A stretch of DNA of 64,000 nt from Canna indica (Eukaryota; Streptophyta; Magnoliopsida; Zingiberales; Cannaceae). The DNA lies in NCBI GenBank assembly GCA_034359265.1, contig CP136890.1, forward strand, positions 50,425,001 to 50,489,000. Direction: 5' to 3'. Positions 35,654-47,866 of the stretch are shown piece by piece; the stretch's first letter is position 1; the number at the start of each line of letters is the position of its first letter. The position numbers and the translations under genes are program-made. Below the pieces are notes generated by a model. That model saw only the letters and a program-made list of their open reading frames with translations, was not told where the DNA came from and ran no database searches.

Positions 35654-36990
35654 GTATGAGGAATTTCTTTTATAATTTGGCTAGATTATTGAATTTACAT
35701 TTTTGTGTTGTTATCAAGTTATGCATCCCGACTTTACATCACAAACAGATGTTCTTTGTAGTATAAACATGCATATCTTTTTTTCTGTAACTATTTTTGT
35801 TAATTTGGTTTTTGGACACCTGAGATAGAAGCTAATACTGTTAGGTTACCAATAATAATACTGTCATTTTCTAAGTTCTTACTCGATGTGTATATAATTG
35901 CATCTATGCAAACTTATGCTTATCAGCTTATAAAGAAGTTTTCGTCAAGATCCAGTTGTTTGAGTTAATATGAGTTCAATACTTGCTGCCCTTACAATAT
36001 GAAAATACAAGGCATTGAAAAATGCAACCTTTGTATCATACCAAGTCTCAGAATTGTGTACCATCGTGGTTCAAGAAGTACCGATATGGTCCTGATATTG
36101 AAAAATGCAACCTTAGTATGCCACTTTTGTAGTCTCTATGATGTTTTAGTTAAACTATTTAGATTTCTAGTTTCTTAATTCTGTCCTTTCTCTTAAGAAG
36201 GTACCTTGGTATATTAAGAAGAATAGTATGAGACTAAGATGTTCCACACTAACTATTCTGAATAGCCAAAGCAGTTATCTCTTTGGAAATGCTTCCATGT
36301 TACAAGTAAGACTTTAGCTGGAAATGCAAAAGGGGTGTAAATAAGACAGAAGGTGTCCAGAATGATCAGGATTTACTTTACAGGTTAATATTTTGTTTCA
36401 TAATTTATTAGGAATCAATGACAAATTATGTTCTCATATTACTTGTTATATAAAAGCTACTATTTGCATCCTCAAAATTTTTCATAACATTTTACTATAC
36501 ATGGAAATCATCTATGATAATGTTTTTCTATGCTTGGAAATGTTAATAATTTGACTAATCAGCTTGGAAATATTTTTGTCCTATCCTGGTTAATATTATA
36601 TCACTATGTTGAGTTGTTGACACATACAAGAATGCTCAATTTAATTATGCATATTAGTAAAGTGGATATATATTTTTTGTCAACTTTTCTCCACTGTTTA
36701 GAATAAGTTATTTACATTAATGGTCTTCAAACCATCTCCGTTGATGGTCTCCACTCTCCAGGTGATTTTTAAACTCCCTTGATGCTATAAACTTCCATCA
36801 AAGCAAATAAGGGAAGAAAAGAATACTAGGAATATTAGAATGATCTCTTTAATATGTTTTCGTGATACATTTTTCAGTGACCTCTCTATTATGGATCTAA
36901 TAGGCTTTGTCCAAGTCATTCAAGATGAATATGTATGTATTTATCAGCCTGCTTTCCACCTCATTATGATTTGTTTTTAGAAACAACCAT
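35654..36990. other. Spacer after the RecQ fragment
   Basis: The AT-rich stretch holds no clear exon. 35795-35935 resembles 43995-44085 (GTTAATTTGGTTTTTG, GTCATTTTCTAAGTTCTTAC, CAAACTTATGCTT). 36195-36305 resembles the reverse strand of 840-910 (TTGGTATATTAAGAAGAAT), with a 30-bp insert. GAAAAATGCAACC occurs twice near 36016 and 36099. ACCAT at 36986-36990 is the left target duplication of the next element. Confidence 0.5.
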
Positions 36991-37890
36991 TGATACAGAT
37001 CTTGATGGGGAAAGCAAGGAGAAGGTGAGAGTTTGAGGTTTAGGTCGGTTTTTGGAAGAGGGTATGTGAAGATGGGTATGGCCAGATGGAGGTTTGATGA
37101 GGAAACGATGAGAAAACAAATAAAACAAGAAATTAAAGAAAGGTATCCTACTAGACCTCCATCTAACAACGTAGAAGGCAATCTAGATAATGGGATTGAG
37201 TTTTCCTACTAGACCTCTAATTAACATGCAATTAGCAACCTAGATCAAAGGAACAAGAACCAAGAAACGCCACAAGCACAAGACTTGATAAGTTAACAAG
37301 CTCTTGGAATAAAATGAGAAGATCAATTCCTCACGATTTGCATAAGCAAAGTAATGTATTCAAAAGTTCTCAAAAATACATAATAATGAGGTATTTATAG
37401 ACCTCAAAACCTAGACCTAAATAAAAGACTTTCCATAATTGTAAAACAAGCCTTAAACAAGTTTGCTTGCTAAATAATTCAGACCTAATTAAAACATAAA
37501 GACTAGTGGACTTAGCATCATAAGGCCCAAAAATAAATAAGTATTCGGCCTTAGAACAAAATAACCTATCCAAAACATGAAATGACATAACTTAAGGTCT
37601 TTAACAATGAAAACTAAATGGACAACTTGAGCAACAACTAATCATCTTGGTCGTTCATTACAAGCCCAATAAGAGTGACATAATGGACTTGTTCTTCATC
37701 TCCCAGCAAGCTCCTTTGAATTGGATCTTTAAGTTCCTTGCTCACCAAACGTTGCACAAAAGTTTGATAAGCTTCTCTAATTTTCTTGGACTTGGATCTA
37801 GTGATTGGACCTTGTGGAACTTCAAACTCATCTCTAGGCCTTGAACTCTTCTCCTTGCTAGCTCCATAGCTTACTTCTGTGCTTGCATCA
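36991..37890 (-). repeat. 3' LTR of the CRM-like element
   Basis: Minus-strand edges TGATGCAAGCAC and CTGTATCA. The first 250 bp encode the last 80 or so residues of the polyprotein. Very similar copies lie at 42434-43331, 60019-60914 and 61544-62442. Confidence 0.9.
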
Positions 37891-39233
37891 TTCCCTCCCT
37901 CGTCAAAAAGATTCGTCCTTGAATCTAAAAAATCAAAAGGAGAAAGATCAGAAACATTAAAAGTAGCACTTACACCATACTCACCTGGTAAAACTATCTT
38001 GTAAGCATTGCCATTGATTTTGGCCAAGACTTGAAATGGTTCGTCTCCTCTAGGATCCAACTTAGACTTCCTTTGAGTTGGAAATCTTTCTTTCCTCATA
38101 TGAACCCAAACCCAATCACCGGGTTCAAAGGTCACTAACTTGCGACCTTTGTTTGCTCTTTGTGTAGTTGCTTGGTTCCTCTTCTCAATTTGCAGCATTG
38201 CTTTCTCATGGATAGATTTCACCAATTCTGCCTTCTTTTGTCCATCTATACTTTTAATCTCATTCAAAGGTAAATGCATTAAATCTAAAACAGTCAATGG
38301 ATTAAATCCATACACAATTTCAATTTTAAGCAAATTCAACAAAAGGTAAGCAAATTGTAAGCAAATTCACCAAAAGGTAGTGGAAGAATGAACACTTCTA
38401 TTGTAAGCAAATTCAACAAAAGGTAAGCAATCTTCCCATGTCTTTAAATTCTTACCTACAACAGCCCTTAACAAAGCTCCTAGTGTTCGATTAACCACTT
38501 CTATTTGTCCATCAATTTGTGGATGACAAGTAGTAGAATAAAGAAGTTTAGTACCAAGTTTACCCCACAAAACACGCCAAAAATGACTAAGAAACTTTAC
38601 ATCACAATCAGACACAATAGTACTAGGAACACCATGCAATCTAACAACTTCTTGAAAGAATAAATTTGCAATATTTGTTGCATCATCTGTTTTATAACAT
38701 GCAATGAAGTGTGACATCTTAGAAAATCCGTCAACAATAACAAATATGCTATCTTTTCCTCTCTTAGTTCTAGGCAGTCCTAAAATAAAGTCCATACTAA
38801 TATCCATCCAAGGTGCACTTGGAATAGGTAAAGGGGTGTATAAACCATGTGACATAGACTTAGATTTGACTTGTTTACATGCAATGCAACTAGAACATAT
38901 TCTTTCTACATCTTTCCTCATGTTAGGCCAATAAAAATGTTCATTCAAAATATCAAGAGTTTTATGCACACCAAAGTGTCCCATTAATCCCCCACAATGT
39001 GCCTCCCTCGCAAGCAATTCTCTCAACGAACATGATAGAATACAAAGCTTTTTCTCTCTAAACAAATATCCCTCATGTCTATAGTACTTTTGAAAAGCTA
39101 TATGTTCACATGCATCATACACACTAGAAAAATCTGAATCTTTGGCATACAAGTCTTTAATTTGCTCAAAGCCTAATAGTTTAGCACTAAGAGTAGAGAT
39201 CAATGCATACCTTCTAGATAGCGCATCAGCCAC
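37638..39233 (-). pseudogene. CRM-like element integrase and C-terminal tail
   Basis: Downward from 39233: [13 protein letters not shown] (end of RNase H), the zinc-binding block ([16 protein letters not shown], then [11 protein letters not shown]), the catalytic core with [20 protein letters not shown] and [20 protein letters not shown], and [20 protein letters not shown] with the final acid. At 38310-38410 a duplicated ATTTGCTTAC segment replaces the SPF codons and breaks the frame. The rest, from 38342 (EIVYGFNPLTVLDLMHLP), continues to FEPGDWVWVHMRKERF, the LDPRGDEPFQVL fold, FNVSDLSPF, and a tail with GPITRSKSKK ending at 37638 inside the LTR. The intact counterpart is at 60978-61796. 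Confidence 0.88.
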
Positions 39234-40625
39234 TACATTATCCTTACCTTGCTGTACTGGATCACATATGGAAAGGTTTCAATGAATTCCACCCATTTTG
39301 CATATCGTTTGTTCAACTTGCTTTGTCCTTTCAAGTACTTGAGTGATTCGTGGTCGGTGTGAATCACAAACTCCTTTGGTAGCAAGTAGTGTTGCCATAC
39401 CTCCAAAGCTCTCACCAAAGCATACAACTCCTTGTCATAGGTGGAATAGTTAAGTTGAGCTCCTTTTAGTTTCTCACTAAAGTAGGCAATCGGCTTCTTT
39501 TCCTGCATCAAAACAGCACCTATACCAATCCCGGAAGCATTACATTCTATTTCAAAAGTTTTAACAAAATTCGGTAATTTCAAAATAGGAGCTGAACATA
39601 ATTTCTCTTTTAACAAGTTAAAGGCATTCTCTTGAGCCTCGCCCCACTTAAAACCAAATTCTTTCTTTATAATTTCATTCAAGGGTGCAACAATGGTGCT
39701 AAAGTCTTTAACAAACCGCCTATAAAAACTAGCTAAGCCATGGAAGCTCCTAACCTCACTAATGGACTTAGGTGTAGGCCATTCTTGAATAGCCTTAACC
39801 TTTTCATTATCAACCTCAATTCCATTAGCACTAACAACAAATCCCAAGAAAACAAGTTTGTCCATGCAAAAATCACACTTTTTAGCATTAGCATACAACT
39901 TTTGTTCTCTAAAAACATCCAAAACAAATTTGATATGCATAACATGCTCATCTAATGAAGTTTTTACCAAGAAAATCAAGATATCATCAAAGTACACAAC
40001 AACAAATTTACCAAGAAAATCTCGCAAAACATGATTCATCATTCTCATGAATGTACTAGGTGCATTAGTTAAACCAAATGGCATTACCAACCACTCATAC
40101 AAACCATATTTAGTTTTAAATGCAGTTTTTCATTCATCACCTGGTTTCATGCGAATTTGATGATAACCACTTTTCAAGTCAATCTTAGTAAATATGCTAG
40201 CACCATGCAACTCATCAAGCATATCATCTAACCTAGGTATGGGGTGGCGATACTTTACCGTAATCTTGTTAACGGCTCTACAATCAACACACATGCGCCA
40301 TGAACCATCCTTTTTAGGCACTAAGAGAACCAGAACAGCACATGGACTAAGGCTTTCCCTCACAAGTCCTTTGTCAAGCAACTCTTCCACTTGTCTTTGA
40401 AGTTTTTTAGTCTCTTCTGGGTTTGCTCTATATGCTGGTCAGTTTGGAATTGTGGATCCGGGCACAAAGTCAATTTGGTGTTCTATGCCTCTCAAGGGTG
40501 GCAATCCATTAGGCAAGTCATCTGGAAATATATCTTCATATTCCTGTAACAAAGAAAGAACATCACTAGGCAAATTTTGATTAGCTTCATGCAAAGTTAG
40601 ATAAACATCTTTAAACATAATCAAG
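39233..40625 (-). pseudogene. CRM-like element reverse transcriptase and RNase H
   Basis: From 40625 downward: EYEDIFPDDLPNGLPPLRGI (linker after protease), a TGA at 40439-40441, then [58 protein letters not shown], a TGA at about 40127 where Trp is expected, [20 protein letters not shown] and the catalytic box [10 protein letters not shown] with both aspartates present. RNase H follows ([18 protein letters not shown], with Asn where Asp is expected; [32 protein letters not shown]). The frame shifts at 39235-39250 into the integrase frame. It is well preserved apart from the two stops and the shift. Confidence 0.88.
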
Positions 40626-40738
40626 AAAAGCTTTTTCTACCCATTAAGAGTATGCTTTATGTCCCTCTCTTTTGCATAGAAACTTTGCCTCACTTTTGTT
40701 ATCTCTCTTTTGTTATCACTCACAATTGGGCCATTGAT

Positions 40739-41776
40739 TTATATTCTTCTATTTACGACCTCTTTTACATCTTTTTTTTTCACAAGTTCTTTTTTTGCTC
40801 CCCCACTTTCTTTGACATTTTTCTCAACCTCTCTTTGTTTCCTTTCTTCAAAGTGCTTCATCATCCGAATTTGATCTTCATACACTTCCTTTGGTGTCAA
40901 AGGTGTCAAAGTAAACTTTCTACCGTTTAAGCTCAAAGTGTATCTATTATGGAACCCATCATGGATAGCCTTCCTATCGTATTGCCATGGACGCCCCAAC
41001 AAGATATGGCTAGCTTGCATAAGTATCACATCATAAAGAATCTCATATGAATATCTCCCGATAGTAAAAGAAACCATCACTTGCCTTGTCACCTTAATTA
41101 CAGTACAATCATTCAACCATTGAAGCTTGTAAGGCCGTGGGTGCTTCTCACACTTCAAACCTAACTTTTCCACCAAAATAGTACTAGCCACATTAGTAAC
41201 ACTACCATTATCAATAATCAAATAACATACTTTACCACCAATGTGACATCTAGTGTGGAATATATTTTCTCTTTGCTCCGAGCTATCTTCCACCACTTGA
41301 GCACTCAAAGCTCTTTGCACCACCAAAGTTTCACCTCTAGCCGCCATCTCCATGTCATTATCTGAAATATCTTCCAATGGAGGCATATCATCACTTTCAT
41401 GTTCACTTTCAAGTTCACCTTCATTGTTGGGTATCATGACTCTTTTGTTTGGACATTGACTTGCTATGTGACCGCTGCCCAAACACTTAAAACACTTGAT
41501 ATCTCGTTGCCTTTGTGTTGAATTGGAGGTAATTGGGGTAGCTTGGATCTCGGCTTTGTCACTTTTCACCTTGGCTAAATCTCTCACATTAAACCTAGGC
41601 TTGGTTCTTGGCTTCTCATCTTGCTTAGGCCACTTAGAACTCCATGTGTTGCTTGAACCCATGGTTGCCCTTGTGGTAGTTCTCCTCTTAAGCCGCCTAT
41701 CAACCTTCATAGCCATGTTCACCATATCAACAAGCACCTTTTTACTAAAAAAACTATTGCAAACAATTAGAAGCAC
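40739..41776 (-). pseudogene. CRM-like element gag C-terminus and protease
   Basis: A 345-codon open frame. The N-terminal part is basic and Gln/Ser/Thr-rich (WSSKWPKQDEKPRTKPRFNV), then comes a CX2CX4HX4C zinc knuckle (CFKCLGSGHIASQC near residue 95), an acidic linker, and the protease with CYLIIDNGSVTNVASTILV, where the usual Asp-Ser-Gly reads Asp-Asn-Gly, and the block SHILLGRPWQYDR. Gag normally has some 250-300 more residues before the knuckle; here upstream DNA up to the primer site is non-coding. The Met at 41776 is therefore just the first in-frame ATG. Confidence 0.85.
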
Positions 41777-42412
41777 TCAAGAAAATAAATAGTAGGAAAG
41801 ACCAATGAAGGGTTCGGTAAGGAGTAAGGGTTGACTAAAAGAAATATAGGAAATAGAGGATGGTTAGGTCAGATAAGAAAAAAAAAAGGCTAGGTATGGA
41901 AAATGATAGATGTGAATTATGATAGGAGAATAAAGCCTTTTTCCTTTTGGTAGGAGAGTAATTCAAGATATGAATTATGTTAGAAAAATTATTTTCCTTT
42001 TTTTTTTCTCCACAAATTTCTCTTCCCCCCTTTTTTTTCCTTTCTTTCTCCACAAATTTCTCTTCCTTTTTTTTTTCTTTCCTTTCTTTCTCCACAAATT
42101 TCTCTTCCCCCTTTTTTTTCTTTTGAAACAATTACAAAATAATAAATCAACAAGAACAAATAGGCTAAACCAAAAAAAAACTAACTTGATTCTTCGCAGT
42201 TTCCAAACTGATTTTTGATCCGATTTTTGATCCGCTTCCAAACTGATTCTGAAACAGTGCAAAACAGCAAAGTTGTAGATCTTCCTCTTATCTTTCCAAC
42301 GAGTACTCACACGCCTTGATCGGAGTTATGCTTGGGGAGATATGCTTGAAATACTGCTCCTGCTCCTGGAGGCTTTTGGTTGTGCGAATTTATCCGAGCA
42401 AAAGGTGTAGAG
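41777..42412 (-). other. Leader region of the CRM-like element with a pyrimidine repeat
   Basis: No gag-like frame is visible between the primer site and 41776. At about 41996-42122 the plus strand has three tandem units of TTTCTCCACAAATTTCTCTTCC separated by T-rich tracts. Apparent Lys/Glu/Phe-rich open frames there come from the repeat. Confidence 0.7.
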
Positions 42413-42431
42413 AACCTTGGCTCTGATACCA
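42413..42431 (-). other. Primer-binding site of the CRM-like element
   Basis: The minus strand reads TGGTATCAGAGCCAAGG two bases inside the 5' LTR edge at 42434. It is complementary to the 3' end of initiator tRNA-Met. Confidence 0.9.
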
Positions 42432-42433
42432 AA

Positions 42434-43331
42434 TGATACAAATCTTGATGGGGAAAGCAAGGAGAAGGTGCGAGTTTGAGGTTTAGGTCGGTTTTTGAAA
42501 GAGGGTATGTGAAGATGGGTATGGCCGGATGGGGGTTTGATGAGGAAACGATGAGAAAACAAATAAAACAAGAAATTAAAGAAAGGTATCCTACTAGACC
42601 TCCATCTAACAATAGAAGGCAATCTAAATAATGGGATTGAGTTTTCCTACTAGACCTCTAATTAACATGCAATTAGCAAGCTAGATCAAAGGAACAAGAA
42701 CCAAGAAACGCCACAAGCACAAGACTTGATAAGTTAACAAGCTCTTGGAATAAAATGAGAAGATCAATTCCTCACAATTTGCATAAGCAAAGTAATGTAT
42801 TCAAAAGTTCTCAAAAATACATAATAATGAGGTATTTATAGACCTCAAAACCTAGACCTAAATAAAAGACTTTCCATAATTGTAAAATAAGCCTTAAACA
42901 AGTTTGCTTGCTAAACAATTCAGACCTAATTAAAACATAAAGACTAGTGGACTTAGCATCATAAGGCCCAAAAACAAATAAGTATTCGGCCTTAGAACAA
43001 AATACCCTATCCAAAATATGAAATGACATAACTTAAGGTCTTTAACAATGAAAACTAAATGAACAACTTGAGCAACAACTAATCATCTTGGTCGTTCATT
43101 ACAAACCCAATAAGAGTGACATAATGGACTTGTTCTTCATCTCCCAGCAAGCTCCTTTGAATTGGATCTTTAAGTTCCTTGCTCACCAAACGTTGCACAT
43201 AAGTTTGATAAGCTTCTCTAATTTTCTTGGACTTGGATCTAGTGATTGGACCTTGTGGAACTTCTAACTCATCTCTAGGCCTTGAACTCTTCTCCTTGCT
43301 AGCTCCATAGCTTACTTCCGTGCTTGCATCA
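42434..43331 (-). repeat. 5' LTR of the CRM-like element
   Basis: 898 bp, paired with 36991-37890 and differing from it by roughly 2 to 3 percent by eye, including a 3-bp gap (ACGTAG/ATAG near 42614). It carries a matching but unused copy of the tail-coding stretch. Confidence 0.9.
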
Positions 43332-43609
43332 ACCATATACATACAAATATAAATAATTCATTTTTCTTAGTGTACTACAAAGTCCTTACTATGCTTTACT
43401 ATGCAGCAGAAGTTATCCTCCTTATGTTCTCCTTATCATTAAAGATAAATTGAGTGTTTATATAGATTATAGAGGAGGAAGAGCTTAGACTTGCCTGTAT
43501 AACTAACATACATCCTCCTGTTTAACTTTTGATATGATGAATCAATATTGTCACTAATGAATTTTAGTTTCATTTATTCAATCAATCTTCTTTTTAGTTT
43601 GTCATGCAG
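43332..43609. other. Spacer between the CRM-like element and the rhomboid exons
   Basis: It begins with the right target duplication ACCAT. No exon recognised. The sequence leads into a pyrimidine-rich tract and an AG acceptor at 43607-43609. Confidence 0.5.
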
Positions 43610-43815
43610 GCGTAAGTGCTGCTGTAAATGCCATCATTCTTATAAACATGTTTCTTCTCCCCAAAAACATATATTATATCAACTTTGTCATACCTGTACC
43701 GGCAGCACTGATGGTAACTCCTTGCTCTTTGGTTTTTTAATGTATAACATAGATAACATATAGGGACATAGAGGGAACATTCTTGATCGAGGCTGATTTA
43801 TGGAGGATTAAGAAG
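43610..43815 (+). pseudogene. Rhomboid-family protease exons (mitochondrial RBL/PARL type)
   Basis: After a pyrimidine tract and CAG, 43610-43713 reads VSAAVNAIILINMFLLPKNI and YYINFVIPVPAALM, then a GTAACT donor. In rhomboid proteases of the PARL type this is the Gly-Ala-Ser-Gly-Ala-Val-Asn-Ala segment that holds the catalytic serine, followed by the next membrane segment. Here the motif reads Val-Ser-Ala-Ala, so Gly after the Ser is replaced. A second piece at 43764-43815 reads TFLIEADLWRIKK before GTATGTG, matching the following loop, with about nine extra bases at its start. Rhomboids cut membrane proteins within the bilayer. Other exons, including the one with the catalytic histidine, are not found, so this is a fragment. 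Confidence 0.7.
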
Positions 43816-44238
43816 GTATGTGGAGCATTCTTCAAATACTTTTTCGAAGAATTATGATCTTTGATAAACTAATAACATGTCAGGCTTCCAATAATATTAT
43901 TATTGCTATATAAAGTTATGGACCATCTCATTGTCAGTAGTTATAAGCAAGAAAAATTCGATTTCGGTACCAGTACCGGTGCATTTTTTTTTTGTTAATT
44001 TGGTTTTTGACGCACTGAGACAGAAGCTAATATTGTCATTTTCTAAGTTCTTACTCAATGCAAACTTATGCTTGCAATGTACTGATGATGGGAGCTAGAG
44101 AAAAGCAAACATTGTTATTAATGACTATGATGATGGGAGCTAGAGAAAAGCAATGTACTGTTGATGGGTTCAACTGGCTCAGATAAGATATCTTTTTCAA
44201 TGCTTGTGCAGCTGCATATTAGCTATCTCTTTTCCAAG
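43816..44238. other. Spacer before the large tandem duplication
   Basis: Contains a repeat shared with 35795-35935 (TGTTAATTTGGTTTTTG onward) and an internal near-duplicate, GATGATGGGAGCTAGAGAAAAGC, at about 44083 and 44131. No coding signal. Confidence 0.5.
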
Positions 44239-47033
44239 TAACTGTTAGATGTTGAAAGTTTTTCGGATGGGTTTGCACATACTTGATAATTCTATTTTTA
44301 CAGAAGATGGCCCCCTTCTATTTTTCAGCATTATTTCATTTATTGCAGCTCACAATATTGACTGAAGGTGCATTTCTTTTTATTACATCCGTATGTGTGG
44401 TGTACTTATTCTTTTAGCAAAACATCATATTTAATATTTTCTTAAATCTCCTCGTCTAGTTGAAGTTGCATTTCTTTTTTTACACATATAAGATGTTACT
44501 TGCGTTATGTATATGGAGCATGTTCAATGCTCTTTTCATCATTTATTGCTCTTACCAGTTACCCCAAATTTGCCAATTGAATGAATCATAACAGGATAAC
44601 ATCTAACAATCCTTAAAAAACTCTTCATCTAAGTGATGTAATTGTTTTTGTATTTCTGTTATTAGCTTCCACCATATTTTCATGTTTTAATATCATATTT
44701 TACTGCAAGAATATACGGGAGAAATACTTTCATGAATTCGTGGTCACAACACTTTGTCTTCTATAAAGTGATTGCAAGATTAAAATAAATTCCTTCTGAC
44801 TATTTTTATTTTTATTTATTGGAAACAAGGCTGTTCCTACTGGCCCATTTGATGTTTATTAAACTTCTTTTGAAATTTCCAACCTTGTTAAGCTCTATTA
44901 TCTGGTTAAACAGAAAATTTATTTATTCAATATCCAGTCCCACTTTTCCTAGAATAGTTTGTTGTTTTCCCTTTAGAGCCTTCTATTTTTGCACTCTAAA
45001 TTCTAAAAGCCATAGTGGTGATATATATTTAACTAGGCAAATTTAATTGTTAGTTTATTACATAATAATTTTGAATTTGTACATCATGTTTGCATGAGAC
45101 TTTATTACATTGCATTATCTTGTATGCTAGTATGCAACATATGCATCAAATTGCTATATCTATTTTAATGGAAGTTACTAATTCTGATATACTTGAAAAC
45201 TAGTCGAAAACCCGCGCGTTGCGCAATTATATATATACATAATTAAATTTAAATAAATTATATATATACATAATTATCAAAATTAATTTAAATTAAATAT
45301 ACTTTTAAATAATAATATTAATATCCAAATAATTAAGAGTAATAGTACATATCTCATATATATATATATAAGTGTAAACAAAATAGTAAATATTAATTTA
45401 ATTTAATTTATACAATTTAAAAGTAAAAATATACATACCTCTTTTTAAATATAATTTTTGTTTATTGCTTAAAATCCACTTAAAACACTAATAATGAAAT
45501 TGGGAAAATAAATCGAGAAATTGAAATCAATGATATATATTGCTTAATAATATTAATGAATGCAGTATAAAAATTATAATTTTATAGAATATAAAATAAA
45601 TAATTGGTTATAGTTATTTGAATATATATATATATATATACAAATAGTTAGAATTATTAAAATTACATATTATAAAAAAATAGCATTAAACCAACTCAGA
45701 GCATAATATTATTTTATTTCACTTAAAATATCTGAAAATTAAAAAGATTAAAAAACATAATCCAATATTATTTCGTTCAAATTATAAAATATAAAACTTA
45801 ATCACCATATAAAATTATGAATAAAAACAAATTTATGAGAGATGAAAAAATCGTTATAAAAAATAATATGTCTGTGCATAGATCAAATCATTATCATAGT
45901 TATTGTAGCATGCGCTATCAATCTTGTATCAAAATTGTCATTGTCGACGTCTTCATCGCCATCGTGAGCTCTTGCAGTAATCTAATAAAAAGTATGTAAT
46001 AATAATATTAGGAATCATCATAACACTGAGAAAACTCAAACAAAATTAATTATAAATCTCAAATCACCATCATATAAAAAATAATAGAAAAAATATATTT
46101 AAAAAACTCAAGTAAAATTTTGCCCTAATTACCAACAAAAGCAAGAATATAGAGATGGAAAACTTGTATGTCTAAGAGATAGAAAAGAAACAAAATATGT
46201 ATAAAATGCACAAATTTTAGATCTAAATTTATAAATAAATTAAGAAATAAATATTAAAATTGCACTAAATATTACCGATATAATTTTTATGTTTATAAAC
46301 TGCACATATATGCGCAATAAGAAAGGAATTTGTAATTAATATTTAATATAAAATTTAATGACACATATTAATGAAATGGAATTTATTGGATAAAAAAATA
46401 AATAAAATATATGAGGAGTACAAATTGGAGATCTAAATTGATAATTAAATTGAGAAATAGGTACCTAAACTACAATAATGTCATTAAAGATTAAAAACAA
46501 TTATCTTTAGAAACCACACATTTTTTTATAATAAGGAAAAAATATTTAATATTTAATATGAATTTAATAATGTAATTAATATTTAACATAAATTTTAATG
46601 ACATAAAATAATGAAATGGAATTAAAATTGGATTCATAATGCGACATTAATTGAAATTCTGAAACTGCACATTTTTCTACAGTAAAAAAGGAAATACAAT
46701 TAAAAATTAATTCTAAATGTAAAAATGAGAAAACTTGCACAGTAAGCATTGTTTAAAAGAAAACCTACGTAATAAGCATTATTCAAGCTATGACTTCAGA
46801 ACCAGCACAACATCAGGGAAAACAATTATTTCCCATAAGAATTAATGGAATTCAATCTCAATAGTGCAAGAAAATACTCTGATGAAACCAAATAAAATCC
46901 AACAAATTCAACTAATACATTAATGTATTGAATAATGTACATGCCACATATAAGAAAAAATTATTTGATGAAAGTGAAAATGTGTTTCAAGTATACATAT
47001 AACTTAATTTAACATTAGCGGTAATTATTTACA

Positions 47034-47833
47034 TTTTTTTGCTATAGTGCTGAAAGCTTCCTTGTGGTTGATCTTAGAATTTTTTGCCTTTAGACGGCAG
47101 ATCTCCTCCCTGTACACATGAAAGGAAAAAAACATACATTATTTGTTAATCACAGGAATTAGTTACTTCATTTGCAACTTACTTTATAAATCTGTTGTAG
47201 GCAGAAGTAACACATCGCTTTTCTGTAGCTGCATGCATAGGAAACTAAGTTGCATGCACTCAGATGATGTTTCTAGAATATAAACATTGAAAGAATAATA
47301 AAAGAAAATATCGAATACATATGGTAAGTAATTAATTAAGTTTACGATGGATAAGTTGCATTTGTTGCTGAACATAATCCACTGTACGTGTTCATTAGTG
47401 ATAGCCTGGCACGCTTTGAAGAGGAACATCTACAATCCATGTATTAGATATGTTGCAATGACCCAATGTTTTGATTCTGCATTCACTCCTTCATATCCAT
47501 ATATATATATATATGTGTGTGTGTGTGAGATATTTTCTTATAGTATTATCTAAGTAAATATATATAACCACATATTACTATTTTATTATCATAAATAAAC
47601 TATATATAGTATTACATATAAACACAGCTCGAACTATGTTCGTTCGAGCAGACAAATGGAAAGCTCAAATTAAACTTTTAAATGAATTGGTAATGAACTC
47701 CAAGAAGAGATCATCGCATGCAATTTCCTTTTGCAGAGTCGAAGGTAAATATATGAATGCATGTAATATATATTCATGATAAATTAGTTCAGAACAAATA
47801 TTAGGTGTATAAGACGTGAAAATACCAAATTTA

Positions 47834-47866
<33 letters not shown>

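Larger units (their letters stand above)
36991..43331 (-). mobile_element. CRM-like Ty3/gypsy element with complete ends
   Basis: A 6341-bp element in minus orientation with two near-identical LTRs of about 900 bp and a perfect ACCAT target duplication (36986-36990 and 43332-43336). From the 5' LTR downward: primer site, leader, partial gag with one zinc knuckle, protease, RT, RNase H, integrase. The RT and integrase motifs are those of the CRM lineage, and the polyprotein runs on into the 3' LTR, as in many CRM elements. At least two nonsense codons, one frameshift and one local rearrangement in integrase disable it, and most of gag is missing. In plants CRM elements are often, though not always, concentrated at centromeres. 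Confidence 0.85.

Noticed and set aside
38704..38934. Plus-strand frames over the CRM-like element
   Set aside because: Shadows of integrase and RT read on the minus strand.
41835..42310. Lys/Glu-rich and Phe-rich frames in the CRM-like leader
   Set aside because: They come from the tandem T-rich/CTCCACAAATTTCTCTTCC repeats.
44819..45046. 75-codon frame (METRLFLLAHLMF start), identical at 50254-50481
   Set aside because: Identity between the copies only reflects the recent 5-kb duplication. There is no domain, and similar frames are expected in AT-rich DNA.
45817..45999. 60-codon frame with MNKNKFMRDEKIVIKNN, repeated at 51296
   Set aside because: Low-complexity composition, no domain, and both copies come from one duplication event.
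47184..47429. 81-codon minus-strand frame MFLFKACQAITNEHV
   Set aside because: It reads the YABBY SAYNRFIK exon in the wrong frame plus intron.
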